From: JARRRD01 sp037381085
GTDB lineage: Bacteria; Nitrospirota; Thermodesulfovibrionia; Thermodesulfovibrionales; UBA6898
Assembly (NCBI GenBank): GCA_037381085.1
Contig: JARRRD010000011.1
Span: 1 to 32,669 of the forward strand
Direction of reading: 5' to 3'
DNA length: 32,669 nucleotides
This document shows, piece after piece, positions 1 through 7,752 of this stretch. The notes below the pieces were generated by a model. That model was not told the DNA's origin, searched no databases, and saw only the letters and a program-made list of their open reading frames with translations. Numbering within the stretch: the first letter of the stretch is position 1; every line of letters begins with the position of its first letter. The translations under genes and the position numbers were made by a program.

Positions 1-231
1 ACATTTCAGGTGAAAATTTTTCTTCCTGCGCTTTTGCTACAACACATCGGAATATCAATGGTCGTTTCCGGTATCAAAATATGCTGTCGACGGCAGCTTT
101 CAACGGACTTGGAGGTATTTCTTGGCAATGAAAACTGTGGGGACAGTGTCAAAAATCTTTCGCACTTTCATCAGGTGACCTGAATCCAGTTTTCCCTTTC
201 AGGCCTTGCGACCTCCCCTGCCAAAAATATA

Positions 232-260
232 TTGACTCCCGGGGCGGTCCGGGCTATATT
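232..260 (+). promoter_or_regulatory. Candidate sigma70 promoter
   Basis: TTGACT at 232-237 and TATATT at 255-260 are separated by exactly 17 bases, close to the sigma70 consensus. It sits just upstream of the decayed transposase remnant and was probably that element's own promoter. The 230 bases before it hold no convincing gene; around 140-155 there is a GGGGACAGTGTC stretch of the kind often seen next to REP-associated transposases. Confidence 0.45.
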
Positions 261-866
261 TTGGCTATGGACACACACATTATGCGGCGGGTCGAAGGAC
301 GCTCCCCGGGACTGCAAAGCGGGGACGACAGATGGGTTGCGCAGCCGTGTTATTGGCATACGATCACAGGACAAACGCGGGAGAGTGAATGGGGCAGAAT
401 GGGGGGAGTATGTTTTATACAGACACGAACGGACAGTTTCCACTTTACTGCAATTTGGCTCTTTATGTGCTGGGTATGCTCATGGCATCGAAGCCGATCG
501 TCGAGATCGACGTTGAGGCGTTCAATTCGCTGGCCCTTGCTATGGACGCCGAGGAGTTGAATTTATGTAATGTTATTTGACAGCGTACACATTCTTTCTT
601 CGAATGCGTTCTGCCCGGCTCCCTGATTACATCCGCGGCCCGGGGAACAGAAAAGGAGACAGACCGGCCGTCTCCATTTTCCCTGCGGTAATGAAGAGAG
701 AGTAGAGGCAAGCGAAGTGAAAGGCGGAGGCCGCAGGAGACGGATCACCGAAAGAAGAAATAGAATAGCCGTGGAACTGATAGAAAGCAACGGAATTCCT
801 ATGGCGACGGTAGCCCGTGCAACCGGCGTGGCAACCACAGCCATTTCAAAGATGATGAGGAAATGA
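261..866 (+). pseudogene. Decayed REP-associated tyrosine transposase (IS200-like) remnant
   Basis: No intact frame spans this stretch, but its two ends look like the two ends of a REP-associated Y1 transposase. Near 267-330 the translation carries scattered remains of the usual N-terminus (RSPGL, then SGDDR). The frame open from 627 to the TGA at 864-866 ends with an Arg-rich segment and a helix-turn-helix (ELIESNGIPMATVARATGV followed by TTAISKMMRK). That resembles the C-terminal DnaA/Trp-repressor-type HTH on many such transposases. The middle is broken by stops and lacks the catalytic HUH and Tyr motifs. What I see is the HTH tail; the family assignment is an inference from that tail, the flanking GGGGACAG motif and the promoter. 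It could instead be another decayed HTH gene. Confidence 0.42.
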
Positions 867-1068
867 ATAGGTTCACTAATTCATGAACGTCCCCTGGATC
901 TCCGATCTTCTTATCCTATTCAAAGTACAGCCGGAATTTGGCGTGTAAAAGGTAATCGAGATCAAACCGGTCTTGAAAAATTATCCCAAATAGTAAAGAA
1001 TACAGCATCGGGAGACCCTATACCGGATTCGCGGGGGACCGGAAAGTCTATAATGCCGAGGTGAAAAA

Positions 1069-1281
1069 ATGCATTACCTGGTTTCGGTTTTACTTTTAGC
1101 GTCTTTGCCCTTTGCTACAGGAGAGAAATGCAAGACGAATGGAGGCCAATGCGATCAAATATGCATCGGCGATACCGTCCCCGGCAAAGTAAACGACTGT
1201 CCGGGCATTCAATACTGCTGTGTAAAAAAGGTGCTCCTCGATGCCCGGGTTCCAAGGTTAAGACAGCTCCAGCAGAAGTGA
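1069..1281 (+). CDS. Small secreted protein with beta-defensin-like six-cysteine pattern
   Basis: A 70-residue frame with a very good start: GAGGTGA at 1058-1064 lies five bases before the ATG. Residues 1-18 form a typical signal peptide (MHYLVSVLLLASLPFATG). The following segment has six cysteines at 21, 28, 32, 44, 50 and 51, giving C-x6-C-x3-C-x11-C-x5-CC with Gly two residues before the second Cys. This spacing fits the beta-defensin consensus and is close to human HBD-4. After Lys54 this frame runs into a cationic tail (VLLDARVPRLRQLQQK). An A_AAA_AAG slippery heptamer at codons 52-54 would divert some ribosomes into the -1 frame, which is longer and looks more like genuine coding. Function unknown: defensin-like toxin, structural cysteine knot or chance spacing are all possible. 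A perfect TATAAT at 1049-1054 lies too close to the ribosome site to be an ordinary promoter for this start. Confidence 0.6.
   Translation: MHYLVSVLLLASLPFATGEKCKTNGGQCDQICIGDTVPGKVNDCPGIQYCCVKKVLLDARVPRLRQLQQK
1224..1230 (+). promoter_or_regulatory. dnaX-type -1 slippery heptamer A_AAA_AAG
   Basis: In the frame of the ATG at 1069 the codons are GTA AAA AAG, so bases 1224-1230 read A AAA AAG, the heptamer used by E. coli dnaX. A -1 slip here continues into the open frame 1230-1538. I see no strong stem-loop 5-9 bases downstream and no upstream SD-like stimulator, so programmed slippage is possible but not shown. A deletion in the A-run (A7 to A6) is the simple alternative. Confidence 0.45.
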
Positions 1282-1538
1282 AAGAGCGGTCTGCTGCAAA
1301 AACGCCGGCCGGTAAAGAGACTGTTGCTCCCGCGGGAGCAACGGCACAAAAAGAACACTTCACCGAAAAGATCCTGGTCTGCAGCCCGGTCGAACATAAA
1401 TATGTCAGTTCGAATACGGAAACTTTGGTCTGCAATTCCGATAACACCTCTCTTCGTTTGCTCTATAAAGACGGGTTCCGGCTTATCCAGATCGTAGATG
1501 ACAGCAAAAAGGCTATCTATTATTTAGAAAAAAGGTAG
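1230..1538 (+). CDS. C-terminal part of the secreted protein, in the -1 frame
   Basis: This 102-codon continuation has no good start of its own and is reached from the 1069 frame by a -1 shift at 1230. The fused product would be 156 residues: signal peptide, six-cysteine motif, an Ala/Pro/Lys/Thr-rich linker (about residues 60-95) and a compact C-terminal domain. That domain contains ILVCSPVEHKYVSSNTETLV, then a second Cys, and LLYKDGFRLIQIVDDSKKAI near the end. The residue mix of the last 60 positions is typical of a folded domain, which supports real coding. I do not recognise the domain. The linker contains a perfect 20-bp palindrome in the DNA. It ends 45 bases before the tmRNA fragment. 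Confidence 0.55.
   Translation, partial: GAPRCPGSKVKTAPAEVKERSAAKTPAGKETVAPAGATAQKEHFTEKILVCSPVEHKYVSSNTETLVCNSDNTSLRLLYKDGFRLIQIVDDSKKAIYYLEKR
1323..1342 (+). repeat. Perfect 20-bp palindrome inside the small secreted gene
   Basis: GTTGCTCCCG at 1323-1332 is followed directly by its reverse complement CGGGAGCAAC at 1333-1342. It is about 93 bases after the slippery heptamer, too far for a usual frameshift stimulator, and no T-run follows as an intrinsic terminator would need. It could be an operator, a hairpin in the mRNA or an insertion target. Confidence 0.6.
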
Positions 1539-1583
1539 GGCTCCACCGCGCAGCCCATTGGACCAGGACGCTATTTTAGGAAC

Positions 1584-1660
1584 TCATGTAAGGTACAGGT
1601 CGGTGTATCGATTCAGCCCATAAAGTGTAAAAGCGGGTGCGATTCCCGCTGCCTCCACCA
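1584..1660 (+). ncRNA. 3' end fragment of tmRNA (ssrA), possible attachment-site remnant
   Basis: Bases 1633-1660 form a tRNA-like 3' half: a T-arm stem GCGGG/CCCGC (1633-1637 with 1645-1649), a seven-base loop, the acceptor strand TGCCTCC and a terminal ACCA. Upstream, CATGTAAGGTAC and GGTGTA resemble the 3' strand of tmRNA just before its T-arm (E. coli has CATGTAGTACCG and GATGTAGG). No matching 5' acceptor strand or tag frame lies upstream, where the secreted-protein gene sits, so this is a fragment. The T-loop is TGCGATT rather than TTCRANY, suggesting decay. A duplicated ssrA 3' end is the usual scar of islands that integrate into tmRNA. It ends ten bases before the next gene. Confidence 0.55.
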
Positions 1661-1669
1661 AATATTTTC

Positions 1670-3031
1670 TCACTCCAGGTTGTCCAGCGTCTCCGTTATC
1701 AGCTCGGAAAGTGCGGGGAATATGTGCATACTCCCGGTGATGTAACTGATGTCATTGTCATGGATCATAGCGTTTACGACTTCCTGGATAAGAACGGGTG
1801 CGTACGGCCCGATAATATGGAAACCGAGAATTCTTCCGGTCTCTTTTTCAACAACTGCCTTCGCAAAACCCTCCCTCTCCACCATCGCAGACCCTTTAAC
1901 CGTATCGGAATATTTTGCCCTTCCAACGAGGACAGTGTGATTCTTCAAGGCCTCCTTCTCAGTCAGGCCCACGGAGGCAATCTGCGGCCAGGTGAAGACG
2001 GCATGGGGGACATTAATGAAATCCATCCTTAATTTCTCCTCATGCGTGGCATTGTGCCATGCCACTTCAGCCTCCTTGTCGCCGGCATGGGTAAACATCT
2101 GTCTCCCGATTGCATCCCCAAGTGCCCAGATGTTCTCCCTGGATGTTTCAAGATAATCATCTACTTCGATAAAATCAGACTTCCCGGTCTGAACTCCCGT
2201 CTTTTCAACTTCCAGAAGGTCGGCATTCGACTTCCTCCCCACCGCAATGAGCAGCTCTTCCCCCTCCAGTTCCTCTTCGCCGCGGTCGCCGCTCCGGGCC
2301 AGAACCCTGTATCCACCCTTGCCTCCTCTCACTTCAACTACTTCCGCACCCGTAAGCACCTTCATGCGGACCTGCAGTTCTTTTATGAGCAACTCCGAAA
2401 CCCCGGGTTCCTCATGAACCACCAGTGAAGGTCCGCTCTCCACTATGGTCACCTTCGAACCCATGGCCTCGAAAAAGTGGGCGTATTCGACACCGATATA
2501 GCCGCCACCGACAATAATAACGCTCTCGGGCCTCCTTTCCAGTTTGAGGAGGCTCTCGTTGGTGAGGTATTCCAGTCCGTCAAGGCCTTTGATGGGTGGG
2601 ATAAAAGGCCGCGTACCGGAGGCTATGAATATCTTTTCTCCCCTGATTCTGTTACCGCCTGTTTCGAGAGTGTAGTCCTCCACGAAGCGTCCTTCGCTAT
2701 GGTAAAAATCGAGATTTCCTTCGCCTTCCAGCGCCTCTTTTATGGAATCACGCCCGAAATTAACGGCCTCTCTCATCCTCTTCATTACTGCTTCAAAATC
2801 TATGCTCCTGACAGCGGCCGTTATTCCCAGTTTCTCCGCTTCCCTTATTTCCATCACCTTGTCGGCAGCGCATATGAGCGTCTTGGAGGGCACGCAACCC
2901 ACGTTCACACATGTCCCGCCTACATCTCCTTTCTCTATGAGAGCCACACGCATATTGTCCGCCAAGGCCTTAAAAACAATCCCGAGGCCGACATCTCCGG
3001 CACCGGCGACCACCACATCATATTCTTTCAT
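1670..3031 (-). CDS. Dihydrolipoamide dehydrogenase-like flavoprotein
   Basis: A 453-residue class I pyridine nucleotide-disulfide oxidoreductase. It has an FAD-binding GAGDVG (residues 10-15), the redox-active pair in GGTCVNVGC (Cys41 and Cys46), an NAD(P)-binding VGGGYIGVE, the second FAD motif ALGDAIG, and a C-terminal dimerisation domain ending in a His-x-x-Pro-x-x-Ser-Glu type dyad (MHIFPALSE). The dyad places it with lipoamide dehydrogenase/mercuric reductase enzymes rather than glutathione reductase, but no 2-oxoacid dehydrogenase E1/E2 or glycine cleavage genes are adjacent, so the substrate is uncertain. I chose the ATG at 3031 because AGGGGGTG lies just before it; an upstream in-frame TTG at 3058 lacks such a site. 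It stands alone, transcribed toward the tmRNA fragment. Confidence 0.85.
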   Translation of the reverse strand: MKEYDVVVAGAGDVGLGIVFKALADNMRVALIEKGDVGGTCVNVGCVPSKTLICAADKVMEIREAEKLGITAAVRSIDFEAVMKRMREAVNFGRDSIKEALEGEGNLDFYHSEGRFVEDYTLETGGNRIRGEKIFIASGTRPFIPPIKGLDGLEYLTNESLLKLERRPESVIIVGGGYIGVEYAHFFEAMGSKVTIVESGPSLVVHEEPGVSELLIKELQVRMKVLTGAEVVEVRGGKGGYRVLARSGDRGEEELEGEELLIAVGRKSNADLLEVEKTGVQTGKSDFIEVDDYLETSRENIWALGDAIGRQMFTHAGDKEAEVAWHNATHEEKLRMDFINVPHAVFTWPQIASVGLTEKEALKNHTVLVGRAKYSDTVKGSAMVEREGFAKAVVEKETGRILGFHIIGPYAPVLIQEVVNAMIHDNDISYITGSMHIFPALSELITETLDNLE

Positions 3032-3074
3032 CCGACACCCCCTGCGCTTCTTCTGCAAAGAACAGTCATTATCC

Positions 3075-3102
3075 AGTATATCATCAGGATTTGACTATGC
3101 AA
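3075..3102 (-). promoter_or_regulatory. Candidate promoter of the lipoamide dehydrogenase-like gene
   Basis: On the minus strand TTGCAT (3102-3097) and TATACT (3080-3075) are 16 bases apart and lie about 45 bases before the ATG at 3031. The -10 is good and the -35 weak. Confidence 0.35.
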
Positions 3103-3166
3103 GTTAAGGTAGCTGCTCACGTTCGTGACTCTTGTGTTTTTTGTGGCCGTGTGCCATTCATGGTTT

Positions 3167-4408
3167 TCAGACTTTATTGCGAGTGTCATTGTCTGTATTC
3201 GGCCCTCCGCCCCTCACCGAACGAATCACGAGAAGGCCGGCCACAAAAAAAGAGGCTATGAAAAGGATCGCCGGACGCTGGCTTCCAAACCTCTCTGAAA
3301 TATATCCGAACAGTAAAGGCCCGACAACGGCCGATGATTTCCCCACAAGGGAATATACTCCGAAATGCTCGCTTTCATGGCCTGCGGGTATGAACTGGGT
3401 AAAGAACGCACGACTTGCCGCCTGCACTGTTCCAAGACCCAGCCCGGCAACTCCCGCAAGGACGAAGAAATGCATTTTCTTATGCACAAAAAAAGCGGCA
3501 ACAGCTACTACGGACCATAGCAGAAGTGACGCGACCACTATTTTTTTGGGACCTGTCACGTCAATAGGCCTGGCAAGGATAAGAGATCCTGCCAGTGCAG
3601 TGAACTGAACCAGTACGTACAGTACAATCAGTTGTCCCACGGTGAACCGCAGAGTAGTGGCGGCGAATATACTCGAAAACACGATAACAGTATTGACTCC
3701 GTCCTGGTAGATGAGAAAAGCGAGAAGGAATTTACGCACCTCTTTTTCCTCCAGGATCGTCTTGAGTGTACTCCAGGCGTATGACGCTCCCTTTAGCGCT
3801 CCGGACGTAACAGCTACACCTGTTCTGCGATCGTGGGGGAGGAAGATGAAAGCGGGCATCGAAAATACCAGGAAAAAGAGCGCAACCATAAGCCATGTCC
3901 CATGATAGTTGCCGCCCCTCACCAGCGGAATGGCAATGAGCAGCGATAGGATCGACCCCGCGTAACCCAACCCGTATCCCCATCCCGATACCCTGCCCTG
4001 GCGCTCCCTCTCCGCGATCTCGGGGAGGAAGGAATTATAAAAAACCAATCCTCCCTCCATCCCGATATTCGCCGCGATCACAAGCATGAAACCAGCCAGG
4101 ACCGCCCCCTTTCCGAGAAAAGAAAAGCCCGCTACTGACAGCACACAGAGCAAGGTATAGAAAAGGAGGAAGCCCTTTCGCCTGCCGCTGTAATCGGCGA
4201 TTCCACCGAGAAAGGGCGAAGTCAGGGCCACAAAGGCCATGCTGGCAGATATGGCCCTGCCCCACCACAAGTCTCCCTGGCCCGCGCTGTTTCCGGCGAT
4301 CACAGAAACATAATAAACGGGAAATACGACTGCCGCTATAACAGCGGAATAGCTTGAGTTCGCAAAATCGAAAAAACACCAGCTGATTATCTGTCTGCGA
4401 TTTGACAT
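3167..4408 (-). CDS. MFS permease of the UMF1 (Atg22-like) family
   Basis: A 413-residue integral membrane protein with about twelve hydrophobic segments. Hallmarks of the UMF1/Atg22 branch of the major facilitator superfamily are the N-terminal WCFFDFANSSYSAVI motif in the first helix, the loop GGIADYSGRRKG after helix 2, the NSFLPEIA segment, and SGWGYGLGYAGS at the fifth helix. Bacterial members are uncharacterised exporters or permeases and the substrate cannot be read from sequence. The gene is complete. It has a weak ribosome site (TGGAAATC before ATG) and is separated from the upstream flavoprotein gene by a palindromic element, so it may have its own promoter. Confidence 0.85.
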   Translation of the reverse strand: MSNRRQIISWCFFDFANSSYSAVIAAVVFPVYYVSVIAGNSAGQGDLWWGRAISASMAFVALTSPFLGGIADYSGRRKGFLLFYTLLCVLSVAGFSFLGKGAVLAGFMLVIAANIGMEGGLVFYNSFLPEIAERERQGRVSGWGYGLGYAGSILSLLIAIPLVRGGNYHGTWLMVALFFLVFSMPAFIFLPHDRRTGVAVTSGALKGASYAWSTLKTILEEKEVRKFLLAFLIYQDGVNTVIVFSSIFAATTLRFTVGQLIVLYVLVQFTALAGSLILARPIDVTGPKKIVVASLLLWSVVAVAAFFVHKKMHFFVLAGVAGLGLGTVQAASRAFFTQFIPAGHESEHFGVYSLVGKSSAVVGPLLFGYISERFGSQRPAILFIASFFVAGLLVIRSVRGGGPNTDNDTRNKV

Positions 4409-4474
4409 GATTTCCAGGGAATAATCTAAAGCCCGTGAAACTTTTTGTCAATGGTAACTACCCGGGCACGGAAT

Positions 4475-4597
4475 CATAACTCCCCCGTCCCCTCTTATCT
4501 TAAGAGGGGAAGCGGATTTACACCCCCCTTTAGGTTCTACGATGGGGTACGGATTTTCACCTCCCCTTAAGTTAAGGGGAGGCCGGGAGGGGTTATG
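4475..4597. repeat. Palindromic intergenic element (MITE-like)
   Basis: A 123-bp element framed by imperfect inverted ends (CATAACTCCCCC at 4475 and GGGAGGGGTTATG ending at 4597). It contains two near-perfect hairpins: CCCCTCTTA/TAAGAGGGG (4489-4497 with 4501-4509) and CCTCCCCTTAA/TTAAGGGGAGG (4560-4570 with 4572-4582). It lies in the 3' flank of the minus-strand SQR-like gene and upstream of the permease. No T-run follows either hairpin, so it is more likely a small mobile or REP-like repeat than a classical terminator. Confidence 0.6.
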
Positions 4598-4679
4598 CAT
4601 AGTGCAGAGACATCAATCATCTTTATAGCCTCAGTTACGAGTCGATGTCAGTTACCGGCTCACGGAAGAAGAAGGGGCC

Positions 4680-5957
4680 TCACAGCCATTGCTCGGCCAT
4701 CAGTTCCGTGAAGGGAACGCCCCACGAAGGGGGATTGCCACCAGTCCTGAAAAAGATCTCTTTGAAACCAAGCTTCAATGTGTAAAAAGGGTACCCGACC
4801 CTGAGCACGCTCCGGGTGCCGCCATACCAGGTATCGGAATGGATATAAAAAGCCCTGTTGTGTCCCATCTCGCCCAGGAAAATGATCTCCGGAGTATAGG
4901 GCTGGCCTGCCTCTTCTTCGCTGGCCCTCCCGACATCCCTGGCAATCTGTGTTGCAGCGACCCGGGATTCTTGATCGCCAAGTACTCCCATCTTCGGTAC
5001 AGTCAGAGAGGCGCAGTCTCCGACGGCCAATACATTCCTGTGGTCCGGGTTGCGCATCGTGGAGTCAGTAATAACGAAACCCGCCTCATCTGTGACGGGA
5101 AGACCTTTCAGAAATCCGTGGGCTTCCAGATTGGGAAGTATTATCTTGAGTTCGGCGTCCATGCTCTCGCCGTTTTCGAATTCTACCCCCCACCGGCTGA
5201 TGCGTTTGATGTCCCCGGTGTGATCGGTATATTTCAAGCCTGTCTTTTCCGCCGTCTCCAGGAACCGGTTCACTATATCAACACCGAAATACTCTGCTAT
5301 CAGTCTTCCCGGCGTAAAGAGATGGATGTTACCGGGACCGCCCAGATTTCGAATATCAAGCCATGCCCCAAGGGAAAAGGCCATCTCCAGTGATACCCCT
5401 TCGCATGCAGTCTCAGCTATGGGCAGCCATTCAGGTTTACCGGCTGTTCCCTGGTTAAACCTGGCCGAGCCTATGGCGATAGGGCCGCCCTTGTAGCCGC
5501 CATGCAGGTAAGCCCTGAGCCTGTTGCCGTAATAGCAGTCCGACAGGGCATGGCCGTACTCGTCAAAGCCTTCAATCCTGTCGTAGGCCTGCCTTGCCCC
5601 AAGTGCTATGACCAGATAATCATACTCGATATCCTCAGTGGCGGAACCGGGACGCTCGGATGGCGTATACTTAACTCTTGAATTTCCGACGTCTATCTCG
5701 GCAACTTCGCCCTCGATGTAACGGATGTCCTCCATTGCCAGGATTTTTGTTATGGGCAGGTGCAGAGTGACCGAAGGGTCCTGGTCCATCAGGACCTCCA
5801 GGGGTATGTTGGGTACGAAGAGCAGATAATCCTTCCGGTCTATCATGGAAATACTGACCGAATCCCCGCAACGGTCCCGTATGCGCCTCGCGGTGGTCAG
5901 GCCGGCGAAGTTGCCACCCAATACAAGAACGCGAGGTTTTCCATAAGAGCCTGTCAT
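4680..5957 (-). CDS. SQR/NDH-2-like FAD-dependent oxidoreductase
   Basis: A 425-residue flavoprotein of the sulfide:quinone reductase / type 2 NADH dehydrogenase superfamily. It has the N-terminal FAD motif (VLVLGGNFAGLTTARRI), the YDYLVIALGA strand, and the VLAVGDCASL FAD motif near residue 320, and ends in a C-terminal region typical of membrane-associated members (GYPFYTLKLGFKEIFF). The three cysteines used by true SQRs are not convincingly conserved: I see Cys only in DRCGDS, SDCYYG, ETACEG and GDCA. Sulfide oxidation is therefore not assured, and a quinone-reducing flavoprotein of unknown donor is safer. Start ATG at 5957 follows AGGAGGAG; an upstream in-frame GTG at 5987 is less likely. 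A TATAAT on the minus strand (6035-6030) could be its -10, with a poor -35. Confidence 0.8.
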   Translation of the reverse strand: MTGSYGKPRVLVLGGNFAGLTTARRIRDRCGDSVSISMIDRKDYLLFVPNIPLEVLMDQDPSVTLHLPITKILAMEDIRYIEGEVAEIDVGNSRVKYTPSERPGSATEDIEYDYLVIALGARQAYDRIEGFDEYGHALSDCYYGNRLRAYLHGGYKGGPIAIGSARFNQGTAGKPEWLPIAETACEGVSLEMAFSLGAWLDIRNLGGPGNIHLFTPGRLIAEYFGVDIVNRFLETAEKTGLKYTDHTGDIKRISRWGVEFENGESMDAELKIILPNLEAHGFLKGLPVTDEAGFVITDSTMRNPDHRNVLAVGDCASLTVPKMGVLGDQESRVAATQIARDVGRASEEEAGQPYTPEIIFLGEMGHNRAFYIHSDTWYGGTRSVLRVGYPFYTLKLGFKEIFFRTGGNPPSWGVPFTELMAEQWL

Positions 5958-6084
5958 ACTTTCTTTTCTCCTCCTGCAAACCCGCACCGAGACTGGTTAT
6001 GTAAAAACACGCGACAACCCCACACTCAAATTATACTACGCCCTGTCGACCCGGGAAACACGGCGAAGGGCCTCTTATATCAGC

Positions 6085-7752
6085 CTACGGTCCAAAAAAA
6101 TTGTCCGAAAGACCTTTCCATGCCTGAAGAGTCGTGATAATAAGTATCTGGTCCCCGGGCAACAGCAGGGCGTTTGAATGACTCAGCAAAGTTTCATTTT
6201 GCCGGAAGACGGCGATTATCTCCGCATCTCCCTGTCCGGACTCGGACGAAACCGTCTTCAGTTGCCTGCCCACGTAAGGACTTTCCGGACGAAGGACCCC
6301 CATAACCATCTGCTTGCCCCCCGGCAGGTCTACGGGCAAGCCTGAAGATACAAAGGCCCTGAGGTCCAGGTGGCCCGTCCTCCCGGGAAAGACAACTTTC
6401 TTCTCGTACACCAGTCTGAGCAGGGACTCCAGGTGGTCCAGCTGGTGGGCCGGGGAGTCGGCCCTGCCGGGAACCTGGGCCTCGTAAAGGCTCCTGTATT
6501 TAAGGCCTCCGGACAGCATGAGCTGAAGGATATAGCTCATCGCCATTGCCAGGGTCCCGGGGACGAGAAGCTGATATCCTCCGGTCATCTCGGTGACCAT
6601 CAACAGCGTGGCCAGCGGCACACGGGCCGCCCCTCCCAGCACAGCCGCCATTCCGACGACTGCAAAAGCGGCCGGCTGCTGATGAAAGACATCCGCAAAG
6701 AGTCCCCCCAACATGGCACCGACAAAAAGAGTGGGAGCGAAAATACCTCCGGAACCGCCCGACGACACGGTGAAGCAGAAAGCCAGCATTTTGCCAAAGA
6801 TCAGGGCGGCCATGAGCCCCAGTGCAAGATGGCCGTCAATCGCCTTCTGGATCCAGCCATACCCGCCGCCAAGCACCTGAGGCAAAAACAGTGCTAGAAG
6901 TCCCACTCCCAGGCCTCCAATTGCGGGTTTGATGAAGTCCGGCATCCCCAGGGAGCGAAAGATATCCCTGACACCGTAAAATACCATGGGAAGCATGGTC
7001 GCCACCAATCCTGCGGCAACGCCGAGGGCGGCATAAAGCGGGTAGACCGAAAGACCGGGTGCAGTCACACCGCGAGAGACGATAAAGAGGGGCTGGAAAC
7101 CGACGAAGACACCATTCACAGCATAAGCTATTACAGAACCCAGCATGGTATACAGTAAGGTGCCGGCATCGAATTCCATGTCGCTGTACAGGACTTCGAT
7201 CGCAAAAATTGCGGTGCCGACAGGCGAGCGGAATATGGCGGCCAGTCCTGCTGCCATACCGATAAGCGCAAGAAGACGGCGCTCTTCATTAGGCCTTTTC
7301 TTGAAAGTCGCAAAAGCCGATCCCATACCTGCGCTTACCAGAGCGATCGGCCCTTCACGACCTGCCGCGCCTCCCGAGCCGATGGTAATTGCCGAGGCAA
7401 GCATCTTAAGCGGGGCTACCCGTGCACGGATGTAACCCCCGGCGTAATGGAAGGCTTTCACTACCGAATCGGTGCCGTGGCCTTCGGCCTCCGGAGCAAT
7501 GCCGTAGACGAGAATGCCCGAGACAAGACCGCCGAGAGTGGTAGCCAGGGGAATGAGCCACAACCCGTGAGGTCCTATGAGCTCCGAGAGTGCGCCGCCC
7601 TCGGCCGCGAGACGGGGCGGATGGTAACCGGCTATGCCCGTGAGGAAAAAAGACTCGCTTGTCCTGAGCATAAACATGAAAGCCTGGGCGCTCAGAGCGC
7701 CGATAATTCCAAGAATAACAGTCTCAAAAAGCAGCTGGAGTCGTATTCTCAC
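6085..7752 (-). CDS. ClC-type chloride channel/transporter with C-terminal TrkA-C domain
   Basis: A 555-residue ClC protein. Two of three anion-filter signatures are canonical: GSGGAAGREGP (with the gating/proton glutamate) and GSGGIFAP. The first, usually GSGIP, is replaced by EGHGTDS, as in one branch of prokaryotic ClCs. The conserved external glutamate suggests a proton-coupled exchanger rather than a pure channel. After the transmembrane part (to about residue 430) the last 100 residues look like a TrkA-C/RCK-C ligand-binding domain (VMGVLRPESPYVGRQL, LLLPGDQILIITT). Start is GTG at 7752 behind GGAGAAGG. It stands apart from its neighbours by about 200 bp on the upstream side, where I see only short GC-rich inverted repeats. 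Confidence 0.93.
   Translation of the reverse strand: MRIRLQLLFETVILGIIGALSAQAFMFMLRTSESFFLTGIAGYHPPRLAAEGGALSELIGPHGLWLIPLATTLGGLVSGILVYGIAPEAEGHGTDSVVKAFHYAGGYIRARVAPLKMLASAITIGSGGAAGREGPIALVSAGMGSAFATFKKRPNEERRLLALIGMAAGLAAIFRSPVGTAIFAIEVLYSDMEFDAGTLLYTMLGSVIAYAVNGVFVGFQPLFIVSRGVTAPGLSVYPLYAALGVAAGLVATMLPMVFYGVRDIFRSLGMPDFIKPAIGGLGVGLLALFLPQVLGGGYGWIQKAIDGHLALGLMAALIFGKMLAFCFTVSSGGSGGIFAPTLFVGAMLGGLFADVFHQQPAAFAVVGMAAVLGGAARVPLATLLMVTEMTGGYQLLVPGTLAMAMSYILQLMLSGGLKYRSLYEAQVPGRADSPAHQLDHLESLLRLVYEKKVVFPGRTGHLDLRAFVSSGLPVDLPGGKQMVMGVLRPESPYVGRQLKTVSSESGQGDAEIIAVFRQNETLLSHSNALLLPGDQILIITTLQAWKGLSDNFFGP

Noticed and set aside
1323..1342. Palindrome as frameshift stimulator or intrinsic terminator
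   Set aside because: It is about 93 bases from the slippery site, far outside the usual 5-9 base spacing, and has no following T-run.
1540..1660. A complete tRNA or tmRNA gene
   Set aside because: No 5' acceptor strand pairs with TGCCTCC within a suitable distance, and the upstream DNA is protein coding.
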